Positions 1 through 8,412 of a stretch of DNA of 31,154 nucleotides are shown in pieces. A program made the position numbers and the translations under genes. This DNA is from CAYMRB01 sp964392615 (GTDB lineage Bacteria; Planctomycetota; UBA8108), in contig CAYMRB010000060.1 of the NCBI GenBank assembly GCA_964392615.1, positions 1 through 31,154 of the forward strand. Reading direction: 5' to 3'. The notes under the pieces were generated by a model, which saw nothing but the letters and a program-made list of their open reading frames with translations, did not search any database and was not told the origin of the DNA. Each line of letters begins with the position of its first letter. Within the stretch, counting starts at the first letter, position 1.

Positions 1-93
1 GCGGGCGGAGATGCCGCTCGAATGCACAGATATTTGTGAAAGGCGGCACTAAGGACGACCGGGTCGAGTACCGACCACGCGATCGGCGTCTCG

Positions 94-1197
94 TCACTCG
101 GAGTCTTCCACTCCCGAGGACAGTCTCGAGATGCGCCCGTCGGCTCCCACCGCCCAGCAACTCCGCCCGGCACTCGAGACCGCGTGAAACCCGACGTCGC
201 CGACGCGGCGCCACGAGCGACCGGCGTCGGTCGAGACATCGGCTCCGGACGGACCGACCGCCAGGAACGTGGTACTCGACACGCCGATGCGGGCGACGGC
301 CGAACGAAACCCCGACGGACCATCGCGCGAGACGACGTTCCAGCTGCGCCCGCCGTCATCCGTCCACGAGGCAACCCGCTCGGCCCCTGCCTCGTTCTCG
401 TAGTCGCCGCCGACGGCGACGCCGCGGAGCTCATCGGAGAACTCGACGGAGAAAACACCCGCGGACGCGCTGTGTCCGAGCCCGCTGGCAGACACGGACC
501 ACGTCCTGCCGCGATCATCCGATCGGAGGATGCGCGACGCCCCGCCGCCCGTCCCGATCCACGCGTGGCGTTCGCCGAACACCCGCACGCAGGTGCCGCT
601 CCCGGCGAATCCCGCCTCGCCATCGACAGGAGCAGGGAGCGCGTCTCGCGGGACCTCCTGCCAGCGAGAGCCTCCGTCGTCCGTCACGAGAATCAGGAAC
701 TTGCCGCCGACGGGATCACTGAACGCGATCCCGTGGCGGGCATCCCAGAAGTCGATCGCATCGAAGAACACCCCGGCGAGGTCGCTGCGATACTGCACCT
801 GCCACGTCCGCCCGCCGTCGGCCGTGTAGCAGATGACCGCCGGCAATCCGGCACTGACGACCCAGGCTCGCTGCGCGTCGAGCGCGTGGACGTCGCGGTA
901 GTCGAGATCCGCGAGGCCCGACACGCTCACGGATTCCCAGCGTTCGCCGCCATCGACCGTCCGCAAGACCGTCCCGCCGGCCCCACTCGCCCACGCGACC
1001 TCGTCATCGACCGCGCACACTCCCCGCAAGCTGGCAGTCGAGCCGCTCTGTTGCGCCGTCCACGTCCATCGACCACGCTCCGACCGGTCGAAATCGGGGC
1101 TCGATGAACAGGACGACACGAGAGCCACGCTGGCGAGCAGGAGGCAGGCACGAGTGCGACGCGAGGCCACGAGGAGACGGGGGCGCAGGGCATTCAT
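94..1197 (-). CDS. BNR/YCF48-like beta-propeller lipoprotein
   Basis: Predicted exported lipoprotein of 367 aa. The first 30 residues form a lipoprotein signal: arginines, a hydrophobic stretch, then a lipobox ending LVSSC with Cys30. The mature part is a run of Asp-box/BNR-type repeats: TVDGGERW, TADGGRTW, TDDGGSRW, SDDRGRTW, TDDGGRSW and STDAGRSW, spaced as in YCF48-like seven-bladed propellers. Such proteins are binding or scaffold propellers; enzymatic activity cannot be assumed. It lies 53 bp downstream of the glycosyltransferase on the same strand, so co-transcription is likely. I chose the ATG at 1197 because it gives a compact signal peptide; an in-frame ATG at 1224 would add nine residues, and neither has a strong ribosome binding site. 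The open frame continues far upstream, but that part is only a shadow of the glycosyltransferase. Confidence 0.8.
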   Translation of the reverse strand: MNALRPRLLVASRRTRACLLLASVALVSSCSSSPDFDRSERGRWTWTAQQSGSTASLRGVCAVDDEVAWASGAGGTVLRTVDGGERWESVSVSGLADLDYRDVHALDAQRAWVVSAGLPAVICYTADGGRTWQVQYRSDLAGVFFDAIDFWDARHGIAFSDPVGGKFLILVTDDGGSRWQEVPRDALPAPVDGEAGFAGSGTCVRVFGERHAWIGTGGGASRILRSDDRGRTWSVSASGLGHSASAGVFSVEFSDELRGVAVGGDYENEAGAERVASWTDDGGRSWNVVSRDGPSGFRSAVARIGVSSTTFLAVGPSGADVSTDAGRSWRRVGDVGFHAVSSAGRSCWAVGADGRISRLSSGVEDSE

Positions 1198-1250
1198 GGG
1201 TTTGAATCTCGATGCGGTCGCCATTCCGAACCACCGGCGGACGTCGCCCG

Positions 1251-2249
1251 TCACGCCACGAACCAGACATCTTCTCCCGGCACGTGGCCCCTGTCGCGAA
1301 GTCGTTCTTCGATCCATTCCCGAGCCCCCACGGCGCCGACCGCGATGACGAGCGGCGTTCCGTCGGCAGGCTGGAGATCGTCGGGTGATCGCATCAGCAC
1401 TCCGTCGATCTTCTGACCGATCTTTCGCGGCGAGATCTCGTAGATCCGACGCACGTTGATGCCGACAGAGCTCAGCCAACGCAACCACGGCTTGCCCGTC
1501 TCTCCCGCCCCCCAGAGATCGACCGTCTCGACGCCCGAGAGCGGGCCCTCGAGCAGGTGCATCCTGCGGCAACGATCGAAGCCGTCGGCAGAGAACCGAG
1601 CGTCGCGCCGCGTCCAACGCGTCGGGCGATCGATCCAGTCCAGGACGTGCTCGTCGACCTTGCCGAAGCGGAAGCCCGCAGCGATCGCCCGCAACCAGAA
1701 GTCGTAGTCCTCCGGCCAGGGACCGTCGCGATAGCCGATCTCGAACACCTCTCGCCTGCAGAGCGCCGTCGGGTTGACCAGCGGGCTCTCGACGAATCGG
1801 TACGCCGCGATCGATCGGGGATCTCGATTGGCATTGACCCACGCCTCGTAGCGCTGCATGGAGCCGACGGCATCGCCGTTGGCGTCGACGATGCGCACGC
1901 GCCCTCCGACGCCGTCGAGCCCTTCCCGTTCGAGGAGCGCGAGCTGCAGCTCGAACCGTCGCGGCGCCGAGATGTCGTCTGCATCCATGCGCGCGACGTA
2001 GGGAGCCCGGCAAGCCTGCAGCCCTCGCTCCACCGCGCTGACGAGCCCCGGACGCCGCGAGCTCTCCAGCCGGATTCGCGCGTCGGATTCCTGCAGTCGT
2101 CGGAGGATCTCCCCGGTGTCGTCCGTGGAGAAGTCGTCGACGACGACGAGCTCCAAGTCTCTCCAGGTCGAGCGGAGCACGGAGGAGACCGCCCGCTCGA
2201 CGAACACGGCGCCGTCACGAACCGGCAGCAGGACGGAGATTCGTGGCAC
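1251..2249 (-). CDS. Family 2 glycosyltransferase with C-terminal Rossmann-like domain
   Basis: Predicted 332-aa GT-A glycosyltransferase that would move a sugar from a nucleotide-sugar donor to a cell-surface glycan or lipid acceptor; the substrate cannot be told. The N-terminus has the GT2 start PRISVLLPVRDG, the nucleotide-binding VVDDFSTDDT (about residues 36-46) and the metal-binding DXD as MDADD (about 88-92). A PWPEDYDFWLR segment near 175-185 matches the usual acceptor-side ED motif. From about residue 243 a second domain begins with DLWGAGETGK, a glycine-rich Rossmann-type loop, and ends in VIAVGAVGAREWIEERL; it resembles the small nucleotide-binding domain attached to some bacterial GT2 enzymes. 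The start is GTG at 2249, with GGAAG about 9 nt upstream. The gene diverges from the antiporter across a 249-bp gap in which I see no convincing promoter. Confidence 0.88.
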   Translation of the reverse strand: MPRISVLLPVRDGAVFVERAVSSVLRSTWRDLELVVVDDFSTDDTGEILRRLQESDARIRLESSRRPGLVSAVERGLQACRAPYVARMDADDISAPRRFELQLALLEREGLDGVGGRVRIVDANGDAVGSMQRYEAWVNANRDPRSIAAYRFVESPLVNPTALCRREVFEIGYRDGPWPEDYDFWLRAIAAGFRFGKVDEHVLDWIDRPTRWTRRDARFSADGFDRCRRMHLLEGPLSGVETVDLWGAGETGKPWLRWLSSVGINVRRIYEISPRKIGQKIDGVLMRSPDDLQPADGTPLVIAVGAVGAREWIEERLRDRGHVPGEDVWFVA

Positions 2250-2498
2250 GCTGGTTTCTTCCGCGACTCGACAACAGGGATGCGACCTAGGCTAGGCCCG
2301 AAACGGCCAAACGCGGGGTATTCTGACACATCGGGTCGAAGCTGGCCGACAGGATCCCGGGTGTCCCTGCTGATGTAGTCACGGAAAAGCGCCGCTCACG
2401 CGACAGCTTGAGGGTACCCTGGGCCATGGCTCGCGACGCGGCGAGAGCCCGGCCCGCTCGGACGATGCGGGAGTGGACATGAATCGAAGGAAGAGAGG

Positions 2499-4192
2499 AT
2501 GACCGAGCTGGCGTTTCTTCAGGACCTGGTCGTGATTCTCACCGCGGCCGTCGCGTCGGTCGCGCTCATGCGCCGCCTTCACGTACCGCCGATCGCCGGG
2601 TTCATCCTCGCAGGGACGGTGGTCGGCCCCCACGCGCTCGGACTCGTTCAGGAGATCGACCACGTCGAGGTCCTGGCCGAGCTCGGGGTCGTACTCCTGC
2701 TGTTCGGAATCGGGCTGGAGCTCTCCTTGGAGCGCGCTCGCCGGCTCTGGCGGCTGATCTTCCTCGGCGGGGGCGCCCAGGTCGCCGTGACCGTCGTGGC
2801 CGTGTCGGCAATCAGCTCCAACTCGGCATGGAGGTCCGCTCGGGGCTGCTGTTGGGATTCATCGTCGCGATCTCCAGTACCGCCATCGTGCTCCGGGGTC
2901 TGTCGACGAGGGGAGAGCTCGAGACCCCTCACGGTCGGCTGGCGCTCGGAATTCTCGTATTCCAGGACCTGTGCGTCGTGCCGATGGTCCTGGTCATCCC
3001 GGTACTCGGCGGCACGGCTGCCGACGTCAGCGGCATCTGGATTCCGCTCCTGAAGTCCGCAGGGGTCGTCGTCGGGGTACTGGCGGCCGCGTGGCTTATC
3101 GTGCCGCGATTCCTCGATGCCGTCGCACGCACGCGACAGCGCGATCTCTTCATCCTGTCCGTCTTCTTGGTCTGCCTGGGAACCGCGTGGGCCGTGTTGA
3201 GCGTTGGAGTGTCGCTGGCCCTCGGTGGGTTTCTCGGCGGCCTGGTCATCTCGAGCAGTCGATATCGTGAACAGGCGATCGCTGACCTCGTCCCGCTGCG
3301 CGATGTTCTCGCCAGTGTGTTCTTCGTCGCCATCGGCATGCTTCTCGACTTCCGAGACGCTCTTGATCACCTCGTTCCGATCCTCGGCCTCTTCGGCGCC
3401 ATCGTCGTCGGCAAGTTCGTCATCGTCGTCCTCCTCTCCAGCGCTGTCATGAGGCTCCCGTTGCGCGTGGGAGTCCTGACCGCCACGTCTCTCTCGCAGG
3501 TCGGGGAGTTCTCGTTCGTTCTGCTTCTTGCGGCGGGAAACACCGGCCTTCTGGAAGAGGCCTTCCAGGACAACCTCACCGTGGCGATCATCCTGTCGAT
3601 GCTCGCCACGCCGTTCGCGCTCGCCCTGGGACCTCACCTGGCCCGCGGTTTCGGGAGGCTCAACCCCCTGGTCCGCGTTCTTCGGGTGCGAACGACGGCC
3701 GAGCCTCGCGAGCCCGAACCGCTCCGAGGCCATGTCATCATCGCGGGCTACGGCCTGACCGGGCGGAAGCTCGCCTCCTCGCTCAAACGGATAGGTGTCG
3801 AGCATATCGTGGTGGATCTCAACTCGGAGAACGTCCGGGACGCGGTTCGCTGTGGAGAGCCGGCCTGCTTCGGAGACGTGACGAGCGCCGAGGTACTCGG
3901 ACACCTCGGGGTCGCGGAGGCTGCCCAGCTCGTGATCGCCATCAACGATCCAGACGCCACGGCTCGTGCGATCTCGGGAGCCCGGCGTGCGGCACCGGAG
4001 CTCCAGATCACCGCGCGCACCACCTACGAGGACGATGTGGCGAAGCTCGAGGCCGTGGGCGCTACGCAGGTCGTCGCCGCCGAACGCGCGGCGGCCGACG
4101 CCGTTGTCGACTGTGTGCTACGCGCGCTGAATCACGAAGCTGACGGCAAGATCGAGTCGGACGACCGGTCGCCGAGCGCCCCCGAGGCGTGA
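2499..4192 (+). pseudogene. KefB/CPA2-type monovalent cation:proton antiporter, frameshifted
   Basis: Encodes a membrane antiporter of the CPA2/Kef family, about 564 residues if the frame is repaired. The first part (2499 to about 2812) reads MTELAFLQDLVVILT, then PPIAGFILAGTVVGP and a LLFGIGLELSL helix, as in Kef proteins. Near 2808-2812 the frame breaks: the match continues in the -1 frame as QLQLGMEVRSGLLLGFIVA and then SSTAIVL. The second part carries the SQVGEFSFVL motif and, from about 3733, a TrkA-N/RCK domain with the nucleotide-binding loop GYGLTGRKLA. The original frame runs on to a stop at 3053 with non-homologous sequence. Start ATG 2499 has a strong purine-rich Shine-Dalgarno (AGGAAGAGAGG). 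I see no heptameric slippery site, so a lost base or an assembly error is likelier than programmed frameshifting. The 3' end converges with the regulator at a 16-bp gap. Confidence 0.75.
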
Positions 4193-4208
4193 ACGACACG
4201 AGCTGCGC

Positions 4209-6326
4209 TCACAGCCCGATCTCGTCCGCCTTCTTGCGCAGCGTATTGCGGTGAATCCCGAGCAGGTCCGCCGCGCGCAGCCGCACACCGCCGCAGCGCT
4301 CGAGCGCGCCGGTGAGCAGCGTTCGCTCGACGATCTCCATCGTCTGCGACCAGATCGCGCCCGCGCCCGCCGCCTCCAGGCATCGCTCGAGGTGTCGCAC
4401 GACGGCCCCGTCGAAACTGGCGTCGATGGCCACCTCCGCCGAGTCGGCTCGCATCGACTGGCGGAATCGCGGCAGGTCTTCCGCGCGGATGACCGTATCG
4501 CTCGCGAGGATCGCGGCGCGCTCGATGACGTTCTCGAGCTCGCGCACATTGCCGGGCCATGTATGGTCGACGAGCTCGCGCAACGCGTCCTTGGCGAGCT
4601 TCTCGGGCAGGAGGTCGTTTTCCTCGCGCAGCTTCGTGAGAAAGTGCTGCGCGAGCACGCGGATGTCCTCGGGGCGATCGCGCAGCGGCGGCACGTCGAC
4701 CGGCACGACGTTCAGTCGATAATAGAGGTCCTCGCGAAACGTCCCCTCCTCGACCAGCGTCTCGAGGTCGCGATGCGTCGCGGCGATGACGCGGACGTCG
4801 ACCTGGGTCGGCGCGTCCGAGCCTACCGCGTCGACCTCGCGCTCCTGCAGCACGCGGAGCATCTTGGCTTGCAGGAGCGGACTCATGTCGCCGATCTCGT
4901 CGAGGAAGATCGTGCCGCCGTCGGCGACAACGAACTTCCCCTTGCGGTCCCCCACCGCGCCGGTAAACGCGCCCTTGACGTGACCGAAGAGCTCCGCCTC
5001 GAGGAGCTGCTCCGGAATCGCCGCGCAGTTCACGCGCACGAACGCCCTCTCGACACGCGGGCTGTTGTGGTGGATCGCGTGCGCGATCAGCTCCTTTCCC
5101 GTGCCGCTCTCGCCGCGGATCAGCACCGTCGAGCGCGTCGGAGCGACGCTCATGATCGTCTGAAACACGCGCCGCATGATCGCGCTGTGGCCGACGATGT
5201 TGTCGAATCGGTACCGCGTGTCGAGCTCGAGCCGCAGCAGTCTGTTCTGCTCGAGGAGCTCGGTTCTCTCACGCGTCGCGTCGCGGTAGATCTTGACCGC
5301 CTGCGCCAGCGTACTCGCGACGATGGTCAAGAGCGCCAGATCGTCGTCAAAGGCGTCGTCGCCGGGAAACTCCTTCGCGCCGCCCAGCACACCGACAACC
5401 TGGTCCTCGAGCACGATAGGCGCCGCGAAGAACGACACCGTGCCGTCTCCGAAGCGGAACGCGCCCGTGCGGTCGAGAAACGAGGCGTCCGAGTGGACGT
5501 CCTTCACCCCGACCGCCTCTGCGGTCTCGACGACCTTGCCGATCACGCCCTCGCCGCGCGCATAGCGGCCACGAGCGACCTCTTCTCGCGTCATGCCGTG
5601 CGCGAGCGTCATCGTCAGCTCTTCGTCGCCCGGTTGCACGAGAACGAGGAACGACCGCGACAGGTGACAGCGTCGGGTCAGGATCTCCGACACCTCCTCG
5701 AACAGCTCCTCGACGTCGAGCGACGCGCCGAGCGCGTGTCCCACCTCGACCAGCGTCTCGTCCTGGCGGTTTCGTCGCCGCAGCTCCGCGAAGGCCTGAG
5801 CGTTCTGGAGGATCTGCGCCGCCTGCGTGCCGACGATCGTCAGCAGCTGCTGGTCCTCATCGGAAAAGTTGTCGCGCCGCGTACTGTCGACGCTGATCAC
5901 TCCGATGACGCGACGGTCGAGCACCATCGGCACCGCGAGCTCGCTGCGGATGTGCTCCTTCACCATCACGTAGCGATCATCGATCGTCACGTCCGGCACG
6001 TTCAGCGCCTGGCCGGTCTGCGCGACCAGACCGGTGATGCCCTCGCCGACCTTCAGCGTGCACTCCTCGCTGACGTGAGCGCCGAGCCCGCGCGCCGCGA
6101 CGATGTTCAGCCGATCGTCGTCGATCAGCACGACCGATCCCGTCGTCGCGCCGGAGTAGCGAATGCTCGAGTCGAGGATGACATCGAGCAGCCGCTGCGG
6201 ATCGAGGGTCGAGTTCAACGCGAGCGAGATCTCCTGCACGATCTCGAGGCGCGCATCCGGCGCCAGCGGCTCGGCGTGGGCGGGGTGAGACGACAGGGGC
6301 TCCGGGCGGTCGGACGGGGGCGTCAC
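4209..6326 (-). CDS. Sigma-54-dependent activator with tandem GAF domains
   Basis: Bacterial enhancer-binding protein that would open RNA polymerase-sigma54 promoters by ATP hydrolysis. Counting from GTG 6326 (705 aa): GAF domain one at about 25-175, GAF two at about 190-345, a short coiled linker, then the AAA+ domain at about 375-610 with Walker A GESGTGKE (405-412), the sigma-54 contact loop GAFTGA (452-457), Walker B TIFLDEIGDM and the WPGNVREL motif. A Fis-type helix-turn-helix closes the protein (LRAADLLGIHRNTLRKKADE). There is no receiver domain, so control is probably by a ligand or redox signal on the GAF domains, as in NifA/FhlA-like activators. GTG 6326 has AGAGG upstream at usable spacing; an in-frame TTG at 6350 would add eight residues. 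I found no clear -24/-12 site nearby, so its target is unknown. Confidence 0.93.
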   Translation of the reverse strand: MTPPSDRPEPLSSHPAHAEPLAPDARLEIVQEISLALNSTLDPQRLLDVILDSSIRYSGATTGSVVLIDDDRLNIVAARGLGAHVSEECTLKVGEGITGLVAQTGQALNVPDVTIDDRYVMVKEHIRSELAVPMVLDRRVIGVISVDSTRRDNFSDEDQQLLTIVGTQAAQILQNAQAFAELRRRNRQDETLVEVGHALGASLDVEELFEEVSEILTRRCHLSRSFLVLVQPGDEELTMTLAHGMTREEVARGRYARGEGVIGKVVETAEAVGVKDVHSDASFLDRTGAFRFGDGTVSFFAAPIVLEDQVVGVLGGAKEFPGDDAFDDDLALLTIVASTLAQAVKIYRDATRERTELLEQNRLLRLELDTRYRFDNIVGHSAIMRRVFQTIMSVAPTRSTVLIRGESGTGKELIAHAIHHNSPRVERAFVRVNCAAIPEQLLEAELFGHVKGAFTGAVGDRKGKFVVADGGTIFLDEIGDMSPLLQAKMLRVLQEREVDAVGSDAPTQVDVRVIAATHRDLETLVEEGTFREDLYYRLNVVPVDVPPLRDRPEDIRVLAQHFLTKLREENDLLPEKLAKDALRELVDHTWPGNVRELENVIERAAILASDTVIRAEDLPRFRQSMRADSAEVAIDASFDGAVVRHLERCLEAAGAGAIWSQTMEIVERTLLTGALERCGGVRLRAADLLGIHRNTLRKKADEIGL

Positions 6327-6534
6327 GGCAACTGACCTCTTCAGCAGCAATGAGTAAGACCTGTGCAGAAGGCCAGCATATCAGCACACGATTTGCCGCA
6401 CAATCCTCGTTCTTCGCGGGCGCGACTCGCCGCAGAGGAGGCCCGCTGGAATAACGCGACATCCGACTGTCACCTTTAGCTGTCGCCTTTCCAGGACTCT
6501 GGGAAGGGCCCGCGGAGCGCCGTCTTCTGGCGGC

Positions 6535-6563
6535 TGGCCCGCCCGCCGCGGCGCTGCTACAAT
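6535..6563 (+). promoter_or_regulatory. Weak sigma-70-like promoter candidate upstream of moaA
   Basis: TACAAT at 6558-6563 is a good -10 hexamer, but the hexamer 17 bp upstream (TGGCCC) matches TTGACA poorly. It would give a leader of about 45 nt before the moaA start. It lies in the 289-bp gap that diverges from the sigma-54 activator. I did not recognise a molybdenum-cofactor riboswitch there. Confidence 0.22.
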
Positions 6564-6615
6564 GCGCGGCCCTTGCGCTCGGGTTCGGGCGCTGGCGAGT
6601 GCTTTGAGGCCGGAA

Positions 6616-7656
6616 ATGCAACTCGACGACCGACTGGGCCGTCGGATCCGCAACCTGCGGATTTCCGTGACGGATCGCTGCAACTTCCGCTGCGTGTACT
6701 GCATGCCGGAGGAGGGTCTGCAGTGGCTGTCGCGCGACAAGATCCTCACCTTCGAGGAGATCGAGCGGCTGACGCGGATCGCGGTCGACCTCGGCGTCGA
6801 GCGCGTGCGGCTGACGGGTGGCGAGCCGCTGGTGCGGCGCGACCTCCACGTGCTCGTCGCGAAGCTCGCGGCGATCAACGGCCTTCGAGACATCTCGCTG
6901 ACGACCAACGGCATCCTGCTCGCTCAGGAGGCGCCTCGGCTGGCGCGCGCCGGTCTCGGTCGCGTCAACATCAGCCTCGACTCGCTCGTACGCGAACGCT
7001 TCGAGAAGATCGTCCGCCGCGACGCGCTCGAGTCGGTCCTCGTCGGCCTGCGCGCGGCGACGGAGTGCTTCGACCGCCCGGTCAAGGTCAACACCGTGCT
7101 GATGCGCGGCGTCAACGACGACGAGCTGCCGGAGTTCGTCCGGCTGGCGCGCGAGCGCGGCGTCATCGTGCGCTTCATCGAATACATGCCGCTCGACGCC
7201 GACGAGTCGTGGTCGCGCGAAAAGCTCGTCACCGGCAGCGCGATCCGCGCCGCGATCGATCGCTTGCTGCCGCCCGGTGCGCACCTCGAACGAGACCCGC
7301 GCACCGACCCGACCGCTCCTTCGCGCGACTTCGTGTTCTCCGACGGCGCTCCGGGCAGCATCGGCTTCATCGACTCCGTATCGGAGCCGTTCTGCGATCA
7401 CTGCAACCGCATGCGGCTGACCGCGGACGGCAAGCTGCGCACGTGTCTGTTCTCGACGAACGAGACCGACCTCGCGGCGCTCTTGCGCGGAAGCGGCAAC
7501 GACGGAAACGGCAACGGCGCCGCAACGCCGCCGGCGAGCGACCTCGAAATCGGCCGCGTGATCCGCACCGCGGTGTGGAACAAGGAGCCGGGGCACAAGA
7601 TCAACGACGAGGGCTTCGAGCGCGCGAGTCGCTCGATGTCGCAAATCGGCGGCTGA
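6616..7656 (+). CDS. moaA: GTP 3',8-cyclase MoaA
   Basis: Radical-SAM enzyme catalysing the first step of molybdenum cofactor synthesis: GTP to 3',8-cyclo-GTP, which MoaC converts to cyclic pyranopterin monophosphate. At 346 aa it is near the usual length. The SAM cluster motif is CNFRCVYC (Cys22, 26, 29), followed by LTGGEPLVR. The second, substrate-binding cluster is supplied by Cys260, Cys263 and Cys277 in EPFCDHCNRMRL and RTC. The conserved C-terminal double glycine needed for catalysis ends the protein (SQIGG). Between about 293 and 308 there is an unusual Gly/Asn-rich insert (GSGNDGNGNGAATPPAS). I chose ATG 6616 because GAGG lies 6 nt upstream and the protein then begins at the family's normal N-terminus; an earlier in-frame ATG at 6562 overlaps the putative -10. 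No other moa, moe or mog gene is in the window. Confidence 0.95.
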   Translation: MQLDDRLGRRIRNLRISVTDRCNFRCVYCMPEEGLQWLSRDKILTFEEIERLTRIAVDLGVERVRLTGGEPLVRRDLHVLVAKLAAINGLRDISLTTNGILLAQEAPRLARAGLGRVNISLDSLVRERFEKIVRRDALESVLVGLRAATECFDRPVKVNTVLMRGVNDDELPEFVRLARERGVIVRFIEYMPLDADESWSREKLVTGSAIRAAIDRLLPPGAHLERDPRTDPTAPSRDFVFSDGAPGSIGFIDSVSEPFCDHCNRMRLTADGKLRTCLFSTNETDLAALLRGSGNDGNGNGAATPPASDLEIGRVIRTAVWNKEPGHKINDEGFERASRSMSQIGG

Positions 7657-7661
7657 GCGCC

Positions 7662-8384
7662 ATGGCCGACTCGACCCCGCCGGCCGTCGACGCGCCGCTG
7701 CCACCGCACACGCGCGCCATCCGCCAGTGGACGTTCATGGTCCTCGCCGGGATCTTCATCGCGTCGCTCGTCGCGTGCAATCTGATCTTCCAGAAGTTCT
7801 TCCACTGGACGCCGTTCGGCCTCTACACGTTCGAGATCTCCGTCGGCATCTTGCCGTATCCGGTGACGTTTCTCGTCACCGACATTATCTCGGAGCTCTA
7901 CGGCAAGCGACGCGCCGACCAGGTCGTCGTGTCGGGGCTCATCGCGTCGGTGTTCGTCATCGGCGTCGTGTGGCTCGCGAACGCGGTGCCGGCGACGCCC
8001 TGGTCGCCGGTCGACGACGGGACCTTCGCGACCGTGTTCGGACTCGCGCCGGCGGCCGTCTTCGCGTCGATGGTCGCGTACCTGACGGCGCAGTTCATCG
8101 ACATCCGCGTCTTCCACTTCTGGAAGCGGCTGACGAAGGGCAAACACCTGTGGCTGCGCAACAACGCCTCGACGGTCTTCTCGCAATTCGTCGACACGGC
8201 GACGGTGCTGGCGATCTTGTGCGCGTGCAGCGTCATCGGCTGGGAGCGCTTCGGCGTGCTGCTGCTCAACGGCTTCCTTTTCAAGGTCCTCGTCGCGCTC
8301 TTCGACACGCCGCTCTTCTACCTCGCGGTGGCGGTCCTGAAGCCGATCATCGGCTCGGAGGAGGTCGAGCGCGCGGCGGCGTGA
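7662..8384 (+). CDS. yhhQ: Queuosine precursor transporter, YhhQ/VUT family
   Basis: Integral inner-membrane transporter of 240 aa, the normal length for the family, which imports 7-cyano-7-deazaguanine/7-aminomethyl-7-deazaguanine for queuosine tRNA modification. Several hydrophobic helices are visible (for example WTFMVLAGIFIASLVACNLI and VVVSGLIASVFVIGVVWLA). Family hallmarks include the FEISVGILPYPVTFLVTDIISELYGK segment with its conserved DxxSExYG, and AQFIDIRVFHFWK followed by LWLRNNASTVFSQFVDT. The ATG at 7662 lies 5 nt after the moaA stop, so the two are almost certainly co-transcribed, although no metabolic link between molybdenum cofactor and queuosine is obvious. No que gene is nearby, so the precursor would be scavenged or made elsewhere in the genome. 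Confidence 0.92.
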   Translation: MADSTPPAVDAPLPPHTRAIRQWTFMVLAGIFIASLVACNLIFQKFFHWTPFGLYTFEISVGILPYPVTFLVTDIISELYGKRRADQVVVSGLIASVFVIGVVWLANAVPATPWSPVDDGTFATVFGLAPAAVFASMVAYLTAQFIDIRVFHFWKRLTKGKHLWLRNNASTVFSQFVDTATVLAILCACSVIGWERFGVLLLNGFLFKVLVALFDTPLFYLAVAVLKPIIGSEEVERAAA

Positions 8385-8412
8385 ACCAGCGGGGCGTGGT
8401 AGGCTGACGGGC

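Noticed and set aside
1198..2013. Upstream extension of the BNR lipoprotein frame
   Set aside because: Arg-rich, low-information sequence antisense to nothing functional and lying entirely within the glycosyltransferase in another frame; the lipoprotein signal at 1197 marks the real start.
2244..2260. TGGCACG-N4-TTTCT resembling a sigma-54 promoter
   Set aside because: Lacks the essential GC of the -12 element and overlaps the GTG start codon of the glycosyltransferase on the opposite strand.
4251..6335. Long plus-strand open frame opposite the sigma-54 activator
   Set aside because: Composition is Arg/Asp/His/Leu-rich as expected of the complement of a GC-rich gene; no motifs, and the minus-strand protein is unambiguous.
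5977..7704. Minus-strand open frame across moaA
   Set aside because: A shadow of moaA and the start of the activator; no domains or plausible ribosome binding site.
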